This document shows, piece by piece, positions 7,874-15,757 of a stretch of DNA of 23,327 nucleotides; the stretch's first letter is position 1; the number at the start of each line of letters is the position of its first letter. The notes beneath the pieces were generated by a model. That model saw only the letters and a program-made list of their open reading frames with translations, searched no databases and was not told the DNA's origin. Made by a program: the position numbers and the translations under genes. The stretch is from JAKEGK01 sp036507695 (GTDB lineage Bacteria > Pseudomonadota > Gammaproteobacteria > SZUA-152): the NCBI GenBank assembly GCA_036507695.1, contig DATCIR010000269.1:1-23327 (forward strand), written 5' to 3'.

Positions 7874-9127
7874 CTACTTGACGGTATAGCCGCGTCCTTC
7901 CAGGCAGGCAGTCATGGCCCGTTGGTATTTCAGTATTTGTTCATTGGAATAGGTTTCATCGTCAAGCGTAGGGTCGACCCGTGATTCAGTGACAGCCCAG
8001 ACGTGACAATCGTAACGATCTTTGGCTTGTTGTTCTTCAGTTTGTCCTTCATTGGGATAAATAAACAACCGGCCGGCGGTGGTTTCCGCCATGGCGTTTT
8101 CGGCGCCTTCCGGTTTTTCCACGACTAAATACGACTGGCGGGGCTCATCCCAGACGTAGTACGTATCGTTAACAAAGTAATATGTGGAGAGGCCGAGCGA
8201 AAACGCGATAAAGCCGACCGGTAATGTTTGAATAAATGCGCCGACGGGCGCGCTAACCACCACATAGCCACTATTGAAGGACCGATAGTACACGCCGCCA
8301 TAATAAAAATATGGATAGCCACCCACGACAATTCTGACAAACGATTGTGGCGGCATATGCACATGGTAGCCAATCGGGTGATAGTGGTGGTGAATAGGGG
8401 CGAAATAGCGCGTGTGATACCAGGGCGTACGGTAGTAAATATGCTTATGCCTTTTATATAAGCGGTAGTTAGGACGGTGTCCCGGTGTGTGTTGCGGATC
8501 ATGTTTTACAAAAGCCCGCTCTTTACTGTGTTGAGCGCTGTGTTGAGGGCCGTGTTGAGGGGAACGTGAATCGTCGTTGCGATCCTTGTGTTTGTTCTGT
8601 GTTGGGGTCCCGCGGCGTGGTTCCTCGGGTTTGTTAGTATCATGCCGGCGTGGTGGTTTGTCCTTGTATTCCTTTGATTTGCTGGAACGCCCGGATGGGT
8701 TTTTATGATCACGCCGCTCGTGTTGTGGCGCGTCATTGATTTTACGCTCGCCATAAGCGGATTGCCGCCGGTGTTCATTTTGTCTGGTTTCCTGTTGCCT
8801 GATTTGTTGTGGCCAGGTTTGGCGTTTTTCCGTTGCACGCTGGGCCTGGCTGTTATGCCGTGATTCTTCGAAATTATGATTGTTTTCGGGCTTGCCCGAA
8901 TTGTTGCGTTGCACTTCGAGTTTTTTGCCTCTGAATGGGTCCCGCCATTTAGCGCTTTCTTGCGTTACGAATTTTCTGTTGAATGCAGCGCGATTGACCG
9001 GATTGTTGGCAGTTGCCTTTGACGACAGGGGATTGGCCAATGCCGGCGATGCAACGAGTAAACTCAGCACACTGCACAGCACGCAAAGGGCGGCGATTTC
9101 GGGTATGAGTTTCTGCGTTGTTGCCAT
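7874..9127 (-). CDS. Exported DUF6515-type protein with a long charged linker
   Basis: This 417-residue protein begins with a signal peptide (hydrophobic stretch AALCVLCSVLSLLVASPALA, cleavage about residue 31). Residues ~35-235 are low-complexity and very rich in Arg, Lys, His, Gln and Asn, with short near-repeats of PQH/AQH around 190-200. Residues ~235-350 are a Tyr/Gly/Val-rich beta domain (YPYFYYGGVYYR, APVGAFIQTLPVGF, STYYFVNDTYYVW) of the DUF6515 type, with a glycine-poor hydrophobic core. The C-terminal ~60 residues carry YPNEGQTEEQQAKDRYDCHVWAV cut at its conserved DRYDCHxWA core, a tail that recurs in proteobacterial exported proteins. The ATG at 9127 has GAGGA eight bases upstream. 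Role unknown. The basic linker may bind nucleic acid or polysaccharide, which is only inference. The gene stands alone. Confidence 0.75.
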   Translation of the reverse strand: MATTQKLIPEIAALCVLCSVLSLLVASPALANPLSSKATANNPVNRAAFNRKFVTQESAKWRDPFRGKKLEVQRNNSGKPENNHNFEESRHNSQAQRATEKRQTWPQQIRQQETRQNEHRRQSAYGERKINDAPQHERRDHKNPSGRSSKSKEYKDKPPRRHDTNKPEEPRRGTPTQNKHKDRNDDSRSPQHGPQHSAQHSKERAFVKHDPQHTPGHRPNYRLYKRHKHIYYRTPWYHTRYFAPIHHHYHPIGYHVHMPPQSFVRIVVGGYPYFYYGGVYYRSFNSGYVVVSAPVGAFIQTLPVGFIAFSLGLSTYYFVNDTYYVWDEPRQSYLVVEKPEGAENAMAETTAGRLFIYPNEGQTEEQQAKDRYDCHVWAVTESRVDPTLDDETYSNEQILKYQRAMTACLEGRGYTVK

Positions 9128-9591
9128 GGTGGTATCCTCAAATAATGGAGCCTTGTGATGCAGGCTAAACTCAGCTGTCTGGCGCTATTCGTGAAACCAA
9201 GGATTCTTTAAAAGTGGAAACGTGTGAGCAAGAAAAAACCGTCGCTGGTGTAGACAGGAGTAAGCCAGTGTTTGGGATGCCCGATTAACAGCTAAGTGAT
9301 TGAATCTTCAGCGGTCGGTAGGCAGTAAAAAGTATCAATTACAGCAGGCATAATTTGATCATTATTGCTGACGCTTACCCCATCGGGGTGTCGCCCGGTG
9401 TGGCGAATCGGCGGTTTTGAGTGGAATTATTGTTCAGGGTAGAGCTAAAATCGGCCCATACCGTACGAAAGTTATAACACTTTCTGTGATGTTTTTCCTG
9501 TGATGTTTTTTCGTCCAGTCAGAATAGGACAGCACCGGATTATAAAGTGGGAAACGCTGTACCCGGTTTGGAATATGAGGGAAAGAATAGT
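9128..9591. other. Intergenic region between the DUF6515-type gene and a miniature element
   Basis: No gene is supported. It holds the promoter side of the minus-strand DUF6515-type gene and a small hairpin, ACCCC-ATC-GGGGT, near 9378. A direct duplication of a 14-bp unit lies at 9481-9508. Confidence 0.45.
9481..9508. repeat. Two tandem 14-bp units
   Basis: TTTCTGTGATGTTT (9481) is followed at once by TTCCTGTGATGTTT (9495), a direct duplication with one mismatch. The unit length matches the arrays at 958 and 19241. Confidence 0.7.
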
Positions 9592-9808
9592 TCTACTTTG
9601 TTACTTTAAATGGCCGTATGCACAGCGCGGGAGGCGGAGGTGTCTGGCAAGACCCCGTTGGCGGCAGGGAGAAGGTGAGACCCGGAACGGGTCGAGAAGC
9701 TGGCCTGGGCCATGCCGCCGCATGTATGCATTTACGGCGTGTCTTGCCAGACGCCTTCGCTTCCCGTGCGGGATTGTTCATAAACATAAACTAAAGTAAC
9801 AAAGTAGA
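9592..9808. repeat. Miniature inverted-repeat element with 17-bp perfect termini
   Basis: TCTACTTTGTTACTTTA (9592-9608) is repeated inverted and perfectly at 9792-9808. A second, longer inverted pair lies inside: 9625-9653 against 9741-9769 matches at about 25 of 29 positions, with a perfect core GTCTGGCAAGAC / GTCTTGCCAGAC. The centre contains another perfect hairpin, GACCCG-GAA-CGGGTC. ATAGT flanks the element on both sides (9587-9591 and 9810-9814, one base offset on the right), a possible 5-bp target duplication. There is no transposase. Open frames inside are by-products of the palindrome. Confidence 0.75.
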
Positions 9809-9920
9809 GATAGTTACTACGTAGTATCAACAGTAAACTCGGCCACCGCTTTCGTTAATGATCACTGTTAATAAAAACAAGTCAGTGCGACGTGATCTCT
9901 TGTTGCGGGAAGCTAAAACC

Positions 9921-9925
9921 AAGGA
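9921..9925 (+). promoter_or_regulatory. Ribosome binding site deciding the FHA gene start
   Basis: AAGGA abuts the TTG at 9926 but is nine bases before the ATG at 9935. It therefore selects the ATG, three codons later than the longest frame. Confidence 0.7.
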
Positions 9926-9934
9926 TTGATCGTT

Positions 9935-10951
9935 ATGGGTAAATTGCTTATCAACAGGGACGGTTCCAACGTGAGGGAAATCGAATTATTTACTGGTTCG
10001 ATCACGATTGGGCGTGCAAAGGATAACAATATCCAGTTGAACGATTCCACCGTCAGCAGCCATCATGCGAAAATCGTGACGACACCTCATGAAAGTTATA
10101 TTGAAGACCTTGGCAGCACGAACGGTGTGCGCGTTAATGGCGCGCCCGTTGTATTTCACGTTTTGCAAGCGGATGATGTTATCTCCATTGGCAAACATGA
10201 AATTGTTTTTCATGCAGGTTATGGATCCTCTGTGGAACAAAATGCAGTATCAAGGGATACGCATGCCGGTGCTTCGAATGCCGGCGCTGGCGCATCAAGC
10301 GCTCGGCTAACGTCAACCTTAACAGACGTTTTTCCCAACGCCATTACTCGCGGTGACATCACGCCCAACACGGCTCAAGAACGTTCGGTTTTTAATGCGG
10401 CGGAACACGGCATCCGCGTTGTTGTTAACAACAACGCGGATTCCGCCAAACAACGTCCGCTTGATATTGATATCAACTTTGATAAATTTGCGGCCCGGGT
10501 CGAATCAGGTGGTTTAAGTACACCAGCGCTAGGAATCAATCGGGATGTTAAAAAGGAAAACCCGTATATTGATACCCGCCGCTATTCTGAACCGCTGTTC
10601 GCCACTCCAACAGAATCAGCCCAAGTTGAGCCGCAGCGAAAAGAAAAAAATAATACATTCACGGCATCGGTTGCCGCGCAGGCGTCTAGCCAACAACGCC
10701 AGCCCGCATTGCCCAGTCAGAAAACAACGGCTAATAACAAATCCCGGGCTTCATCAACGCGTAAATCCAGTGCGCCGCCAAACTTGAAGTCCAAGCAGCC
10801 ATTTATGACTTCTGAAGAGGTTGTCCAGCATCTGATAACACTGGGGAGGGAAAGAAACAAAACCTCCCGAAAATCCAGCGGCCTTTCTTCGCTGGTAGGA
10901 GTTATATTATTTGGACTGATCGCCATTACAATTTACTACCAACTTCGGTAG
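9935..10951 (+). CDS. FHA-domain protein with C-terminal membrane anchor
   Basis: This 338-residue protein has an N-terminal FHA domain (about 1-95) with the phosphothreonine-binding residues in place: IGR (25-27), SSHH (41-44) and the STNG loop (61-64). Residues ~96-310 form a long, probably disordered Ser/Ala/Asn/Gln-rich linker with basic clusters. Residues ~317-335 (GVILFGLIAITIYYQL) form a single C-terminal transmembrane helix ending in Arg, so the FHA domain should face the cytoplasm on a tail anchor. FHA domains recruit Thr-phosphorylated partners, but no Ser/Thr kinase or secretion cluster is in the window, so the partner is unknown. The gene is flanked on both sides by miniature inverted-repeat elements. 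Confidence 0.88.
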   Translation: MGKLLINRDGSNVREIELFTGSITIGRAKDNNIQLNDSTVSSHHAKIVTTPHESYIEDLGSTNGVRVNGAPVVFHVLQADDVISIGKHEIVFHAGYGSSVEQNAVSRDTHAGASNAGAGASSARLTSTLTDVFPNAITRGDITPNTAQERSVFNAAEHGIRVVVNNNADSAKQRPLDIDINFDKFAARVESGGLSTPALGINRDVKKENPYIDTRRYSEPLFATPTESAQVEPQRKEKNNTFTASVAAQASSQQRQPALPSQKTTANNKSRASSTRKSSAPPNLKSKQPFMTSEEVVQHLITLGRERNKTSRKSSGLSSLVGVILFGLIAITIYYQLR

Positions 10952-10992
10952 TAAGTAGTAATATAGCGGTTGGAGAACTAGCGGTGAGAGTA

Positions 10993-11237
10993 GGGTAAAA
11001 GTGAATGGCACTTACTTAAGCTCAGAACCGCCGTCTTCCCGGCGAACGGGTACATGGATGTACCCGGTAGAGTGACGCAGGATGCCAAAGCCGAAGCCGG
11101 GATCCAAAATCTACAATAGTGGCAGTTTCATGGATTCCGGCCCCGGCTTACACCATGCCGGGGCATGCTTTAAAAGAGACGCCGGAATGACGAAAATCCA
11201 AAAAATTGCGTTAAGTAAGTGCCATTCGGGTAAAGGT
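10993..11237. mobile_element. IS-derived miniature element with 10-bp target duplication
   Basis: GAATGGCACTTACTTAA (11003-11019) and its perfect inverse (11211-11227) bound a 225-bp element. It is flanked by GGGTAAAAGT (10993-11002) and GGGTAAAGGT (11228-11237), a direct repeat matching at 9 of 10 bases that is best read as a target-site duplication. A 10-bp duplication fits IS4-type transposases, so an IS4-like parent is inferred. Inside are a perfect nine-pair hairpin, CGGGTACAT-GG-ATGTACCCG, and a second palindromic module with CATGGATTCCGG and CCGGAATGACG ends resembling dispersed proteobacterial intergenic repeats. No transposase is encoded. It lies 86 bases past the stop of the FimL-like gene. 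Confidence 0.8.
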
Positions 11238-11313
11238 AAGATTTAAGCTTGGTTCCTTGCTCTTTACATAGTCGGTTAGACTGTCCCGGCGGCAAAGAAC
11301 CCGGGTTGAAAAA

Positions 11314-13053
11314 TCAATTACCGGCAAACACCACGTCGTCAACTGTGGGAAGATTGCTGAAGTCCTGAAAAGACCGGGAGTCGCTTGGCGCATAACCCAA
11401 TTTGTTGATGCTTTCCCTGGCCACGGCCAATCCGATTTCCGGCGTTACACTTTCTTCAAGAATGGCTTGATAAAAATTTTCCAGACCGGTAATGGCGTCC
11501 GCCAGCAAATCCAGGCTTAAATTGCTGATCTCGGTGTTTTTTTCCACCATATCGAATTTAATGTAGTTATTGATCGCCTGAGCCAGGTTGGCTTCCTCGT
11601 TAAACTGCAACATGTATAAAGCGCCGGTTATATTGGTGAGTAGTTGCGGAATGCACTCCAGCTGGTCTCTTTTGGAACGATCCTCGGAGAATTCGTGAAT
11701 TTTTTCTTTGACGATCCGCATGTCATTCAGCGTTTCCTTCGCAACGAGTTTTAACAGATTTTCGTATTCCGCCGGCGGCAGAAAACTGTTATTGCCGTCA
11801 TTGTCTAATGCCGAACCAAGGTCAGACAATGAGGATTCGACATGTAGCAAGGCGGCGGCGATTCCCATCAAGTCATTTTCACTTAATGTGGCGCCGTCGC
11901 GGATTTTGGGTTCCAGAAACTGCCTTTGTTCACTGATTAATTCTTTCGGTTTATTCATGCCTAACATGCCCAATGCGTCGGCAATAGTGGAAAACCTGGC
12001 GAGTATTCTATCCAGCCCTTCGGTCGAACCGGCATTGGCATGCATGGTGATATCCAACGCATCCTTGATCGACGTTAATTCTTCTTTTACCTGAATGGAA
12101 ATACTGCCCATTAGATTGACGTTAAAGCCATACAAACTTTCCCTGGCTTTCTTCACCGCATTATCATCGGGATAATCCAGGCCGAAAGCTTTTTTTAATT
12201 GCACGACATGGTCGTTATAAGTTTGGGATTGTGCGATGTAGTACAAAAGGTTTTTGATGATTTTATTGGGCGGGTCATCTATTAATATTTGTTCGCCGTG
12301 CTCAGTGACCCGCTGGATTTGGCGGTCAACGCGGCCGAGAATGATTTTAATGGCGACGCTGGGTTCCAGTCCCTGTTCGTAAAGCGACTCCACGACGCCT
12401 AGCGCAATCCACCAGAACTGTTTCGCTTTGTCGGTGGTGCTGGCGATTTTCAGGTTATCCAGCACTAAAATCAGATTTTCCAGGCTTTCCGGTATCTGTT
12501 CCTCTTTGATAAAGCCCAGCAAGCCTGCCAGGTAACCGGGGCGCAGTTTTTTCGCAACTTTTGGCAGATCACCCTGAACAATACAGTCGCCTTCGGCTTC
12601 ATAGGGCGCGGTAACCGACAGGTCGGGAGAAAAGAATTCGCCTTCCGTGAGCAGTTCCATGTCCTGGCAGGCCCGCAGGTCATTCATCAGCGGCAGTAAT
12701 ATCAGCGGAATATCGGGTTGACCATGATAGAGGCTTTCAAGATAACCGGAAAGTTGCAGCATGCCCGAGGCGAGCACGGCCGCGGCATCGGTTTTTTGCT
12801 TGACCCGCTTTTCCACCACGGCGCGAGCCAGATTTTCCATTTCCAGGGCGACCATGGCGGCGCCCTGGATACCCACCATTTCCACCGCGCCTCTCACGCG
12901 ATGCAGTGGTTCGATGCAGGCTTCGATTGGGGAAGTATCATCGACATTCTGCAGAAATGCGTCTGGCGCGTGATGAACGCTTTTCAGGGTTTCATCGACG
13001 CCTTCCTTAATCCATGCCAGCGTTTTTCTGTCAAAGATAGTGGTTGAACTCAA
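11314..13053 (-). CDS. FimL/ChpA-N-like Hpt-domain protein
   Basis: This 579-residue cytoplasmic, mostly helical protein has no membrane segment. Residues ~10-115 resemble an Hpt bundle with LHRVRGAVEMVGIQGAAM, where H51 lies in an HxxRG context like a phosphotransfer histidine. The rest (~150-560) resembles the region following the first Hpt domain in ChpA/PilL kinases. Its length matches FimL (about 555 residues), a ChpA-N homologue that helps control type IV pili and cAMP in Pseudomonas. There are no CheA catalytic or receiver domains. The start is a TTG at 13053: AAGGA (13062-13066 on this strand) is eight bases upstream and no ATG lies nearby. It is divergent from a GGDEF-EAL gene. The name FimL is likely but not proven. 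A remnant of a longer ChpA is the alternative. Confidence 0.72.
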   Translation of the reverse strand: MSSTTIFDRKTLAWIKEGVDETLKSVHHAPDAFLQNVDDTSPIEACIEPLHRVRGAVEMVGIQGAAMVALEMENLARAVVEKRVKQKTDAAAVLASGMLQLSGYLESLYHGQPDIPLILLPLMNDLRACQDMELLTEGEFFSPDLSVTAPYEAEGDCIVQGDLPKVAKKLRPGYLAGLLGFIKEEQIPESLENLILVLDNLKIASTTDKAKQFWWIALGVVESLYEQGLEPSVAIKIILGRVDRQIQRVTEHGEQILIDDPPNKIIKNLLYYIAQSQTYNDHVVQLKKAFGLDYPDDNAVKKARESLYGFNVNLMGSISIQVKEELTSIKDALDITMHANAGSTEGLDRILARFSTIADALGMLGMNKPKELISEQRQFLEPKIRDGATLSENDLMGIAAALLHVESSLSDLGSALDNDGNNSFLPPAEYENLLKLVAKETLNDMRIVKEKIHEFSEDRSKRDQLECIPQLLTNITGALYMLQFNEEANLAQAINNYIKFDMVEKNTEISNLSLDLLADAITGLENFYQAILEESVTPEIGLAVARESINKLGYAPSDSRSFQDFSNLPTVDDVVFAGN

Positions 13054-13976
13054 TGACTCAATCCTTAACTAATTACAATTTCGATGGTTTTTTTAGGGGC
13101 CTTAAGCTTAAAACTGGGCTATATCCCTTGTATTAACGACCAAATGAAGGTTTTATTGACTGGATCATCTGGCGAAGGGTTGCGAATCTAAATTACCAAA
13201 TAAATATCAGTATGTTAAGAAACTTTTTTAACGTTATCTCTGCTCGAGATAAATGTGCGGTTGTTAAATTACCAATAACTATTGCGCGCCGCAGGATAGC
13301 AACAAATTGTCTAAGATTCGGCAACTTTTTCAGTAACCCGGCCATTGGCTGCTTGGTTTGTGCAGTAACTCAAACCAAGAGTGACTCTCCGTTGGCGATG
13401 GGTTTTTATTACTGCGTTCCATTATATTCGGCGAGTGGCTTCTTAAAAACATAGTAAATCAGTTGGTCATTGAATGGTGGAGCGAAAATCCCACGCCACA
13501 TGGCTATTCGATAAAAACTCTGACAGTACAAGCGCTAATAACCAATCAATAGTCTGTTTAAGCGGTTGCCGCAACGGTGGCTATTCGCTGCAAATACCGG
13601 GACCGGATTGGTTGTGACGGGTTGTTGTTGAACCGTTTGCCCGCCTTAGAAACAAAGCGATGACGGCGCCGGGCGAACGCGGTGGTAATGCATTTGCCAA
13701 AGCGGGGGTATTTTCATGGCAGTCATAACACAACTGGATATGGCTGTTTTTTTACAATGCCGTCATGGCGTTATATGGCAAGCAATCGCAATCTCGAACA
13801 AGTCGTTGATTTTTCCTCTTAAAATCCTCTTCCATACCAGCGTCGAACGCGATTCGGAAACAGAGTTACGATTTTAAAGGCAAATTACTTCGGGTTTTTA
13901 CCCATCCAGACGATAAATGAGGATAAGCCCGCGTTTACCTGGCGATCACCATGTCTGAACGCACTGGATTGGATGA
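13054..13976. other. Long divergent intergenic region
   Basis: This 923-base region must hold the promoters of the FimL-like gene (left, minus) and the GGDEF-EAL gene (right, plus). An eight-pair hairpin, GTTAAGAAACTTTTTTAAC, lies at 13214-13232. A possible 53-codon frame (13716-13877, plus) has a GGGGGT-like site before its ATG, but its product is unrecognised and I do not call it a gene. No tRNA or riboswitch was recognised. A small RNA or small protein could be hidden here. Confidence 0.4.
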
Positions 13977-15530
13977 GTGAAAGAAAAACCTTATATAGAA
14001 CCCACCATTCGCACCATCGCTGGTGCGCTTCTGGTTATCCTTGCCGCGGTGGCGATAACACGGCCGGATTTGAAAATATTCTGGTGGTCGTTTCTGGTCT
14101 TTATAGGAGCCAATCTGTTCCAGTCCGGTTTGACGCGTTTTTGTTTGCTGGAAAAAATTCTTAAGCGTGCCGGGTTTCGCAGTGAGATGGATGAAATTCG
14201 TGATCTCGCCTTACAGGACGGCTTAACCAAGTTACCCAACCGTGTTTTGCTGGAAGATCGTGTGGCACAGGCCATTGTCCAGGCGAAACGCAATAATAAT
14301 AAAGTCGCCATGCTGTTTATTGATCTGGATAATTTCAAACAAATAAATGATATCCAGGGACACAAAGCCGGTGACCAGTTACTTATCGAGGTCAGCCGCG
14401 CTTTGCAGGAAAAAATGCGGCCCTATGATACGCTGGCCCGATGGGGTGGTGACGAGTTCGTTGTGTTGTTGCCGGACCTGCAGTATTCGGCGGACGCGCG
14501 TGCGGTCGCGGAAAAACTGATGAAGAGCGTTAATGACCGGTTGGAGTCAAGCCAAAATTTAAATACAACCTTGAGCATCGGTATTGCGGCATATCCTGAC
14601 GACGCGGATACTACCGAAAAGCTGTTTATGCAGGCGGACAAGGCGCTATTCCATTCCAAGGCGCAGGGACGCAATAATTATCAGATCTTCAGCGAAATGC
14701 AGGAAAGCGGCAAAGGTTTTGTTGACAGCGAGTTGACGATGCGATTTACCGCGGCGTTAAAAACCCAGTTATTGCAAGTGCATTTTCAACCCATTGTGGA
14801 TGCTGTGACCCACCAGCCGGTCTGCGTCGAAGCGTTGGCGCGCTGGTATGACAAAAAGAGTGGCTGGATCAGTCCCGGGCTGTTTATACCTTTGGCGGAA
14901 AATCTGGGATTAATCGAAGAAATGGGTAACCAGATCCTTCTCGAAGCGGTAACGCATTTTGCGGCATGTCCCTGGCAGGACCAGATGCAACTGGCGGTAA
15001 ACATCTCGCACCGGCAGTTGTTTTCCCGGTCGTTCGTTTCATCCGTAATGCATTTGATTGGTGAGCTGGAAGTTGATCCGCACCGCATTAAATTTGAGAT
15101 CACCGAATCCAGCGCCCTGGATACGGATAGAGCCCAGCATACCTTGCAACAGTTGTCTGATCTAGGATTTACGATTTCGGTTGATGACTTTGGCACCGGG
15201 TTTTCTTCGCTGTCACGCCTGCACGAAATGCCGGTGAAAGAGTTGAAGATTGACCTGTCGTTTGTGCAACGCATTAAAACACATAAAGGCCGGCTGATGT
15301 TAAATACGATTATTAACATGGGTAAGGCCATGAATCTCACATTGGTGGCTGAGGGGGTAGAGGACAAGGAAACCGCCGATGTCTTGCGCGACATGGGCGT
15401 GCACTATTTGCAGGGATACTATTTTTGCCGGCCCAAACCGGACGCAGAGCTGCGCGAATATATCCTGAAAACTCAAACTGACAGTCATAACCTGGTTTCG
15501 ATCACATCGAAATTAAAAGGGCACGCCTAA
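13977..15530 (+). CDS. GGDEF-EAL protein with N-terminal YgaP/DUF2892-like membrane domain
   Basis: This 517-residue inner-membrane c-di-GMP protein begins, at residues ~6-66, with a domain resembling the YgaP-type DUF2892 membrane domain: IEPTIRTIAGALLVILAAVA, GANLFQSGLTRFCLLEKILK. It has two hydrophobic helices and a Cys (56) at the family's FC position. The GGDEF domain has GGDEF at 157-161 and I-site RPYD at 148-151. The EAL domain has EAL (285-287), NISH, EITE, DD (403-404), K424 in KID, and E459. Both activities look intact. The start is GTG at 13977: a TGA lies immediately upstream in frame, and the overlapping ATG at 13973 is in another frame. The ribosome binding site is weak (GGAT). 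It is divergent from the FimL-like gene, so a shared role in surface behaviour is possible. Confidence 0.93.
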   Translation: MKEKPYIEPTIRTIAGALLVILAAVAITRPDLKIFWWSFLVFIGANLFQSGLTRFCLLEKILKRAGFRSEMDEIRDLALQDGLTKLPNRVLLEDRVAQAIVQAKRNNNKVAMLFIDLDNFKQINDIQGHKAGDQLLIEVSRALQEKMRPYDTLARWGGDEFVVLLPDLQYSADARAVAEKLMKSVNDRLESSQNLNTTLSIGIAAYPDDADTTEKLFMQADKALFHSKAQGRNNYQIFSEMQESGKGFVDSELTMRFTAALKTQLLQVHFQPIVDAVTHQPVCVEALARWYDKKSGWISPGLFIPLAENLGLIEEMGNQILLEAVTHFAACPWQDQMQLAVNISHRQLFSRSFVSSVMHLIGELEVDPHRIKFEITESSALDTDRAQHTLQQLSDLGFTISVDDFGTGFSSLSRLHEMPVKELKIDLSFVQRIKTHKGRLMLNTIINMGKAMNLTLVAEGVEDKETADVLRDMGVHYLQGYYFCRPKPDAELREYILKTQTDSHNLVSITSKLKGHA

Positions 15531-15757
15531 AAAATCCCGGCAACTCCGCCAGGCGGTCGTAGCTTCCCGCTGTATTTGTTGTTCTTCCACCAACGCCGAT
15601 TTGCATCTTACAAAGATCATTTCTTCAGGCAAGCGCCGGCAGCGCCGGATACTTATTTACAGCGTATAGCTGATATTGTCTAATACAAGACTGCGCGCAG
15701 CGGCAAATAACGCGTGGTACACCTTGCGACAGACTTCCATGAAAGCATGATTACCGA

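Noticed and set aside
7601..7984. 127-codon plus-strand frame
   Set aside because: It overlaps the end of a well-supported minus-strand exported protein, lacks a ribosome binding site and has no recognisable content.
9375..9425. Hairpin-rich GC patch considered as a riboswitch
   Set aside because: It does not match the c-di-GMP, cobalamin or other aptamer cores I know, and it is not placed as a leader of a plausible target gene.
9593..9787. 64-codon minus-strand frame
   Set aside because: It is contained in the 9592-9808 inverted-repeat element and is explained by its GC-rich palindromes.
13716..13877. Possible 53-residue small protein (plus strand)
   Set aside because: It has an ATG with a weak GGGGGT site and a hydrophobic patch, but no family or coding evidence beyond the open frame.
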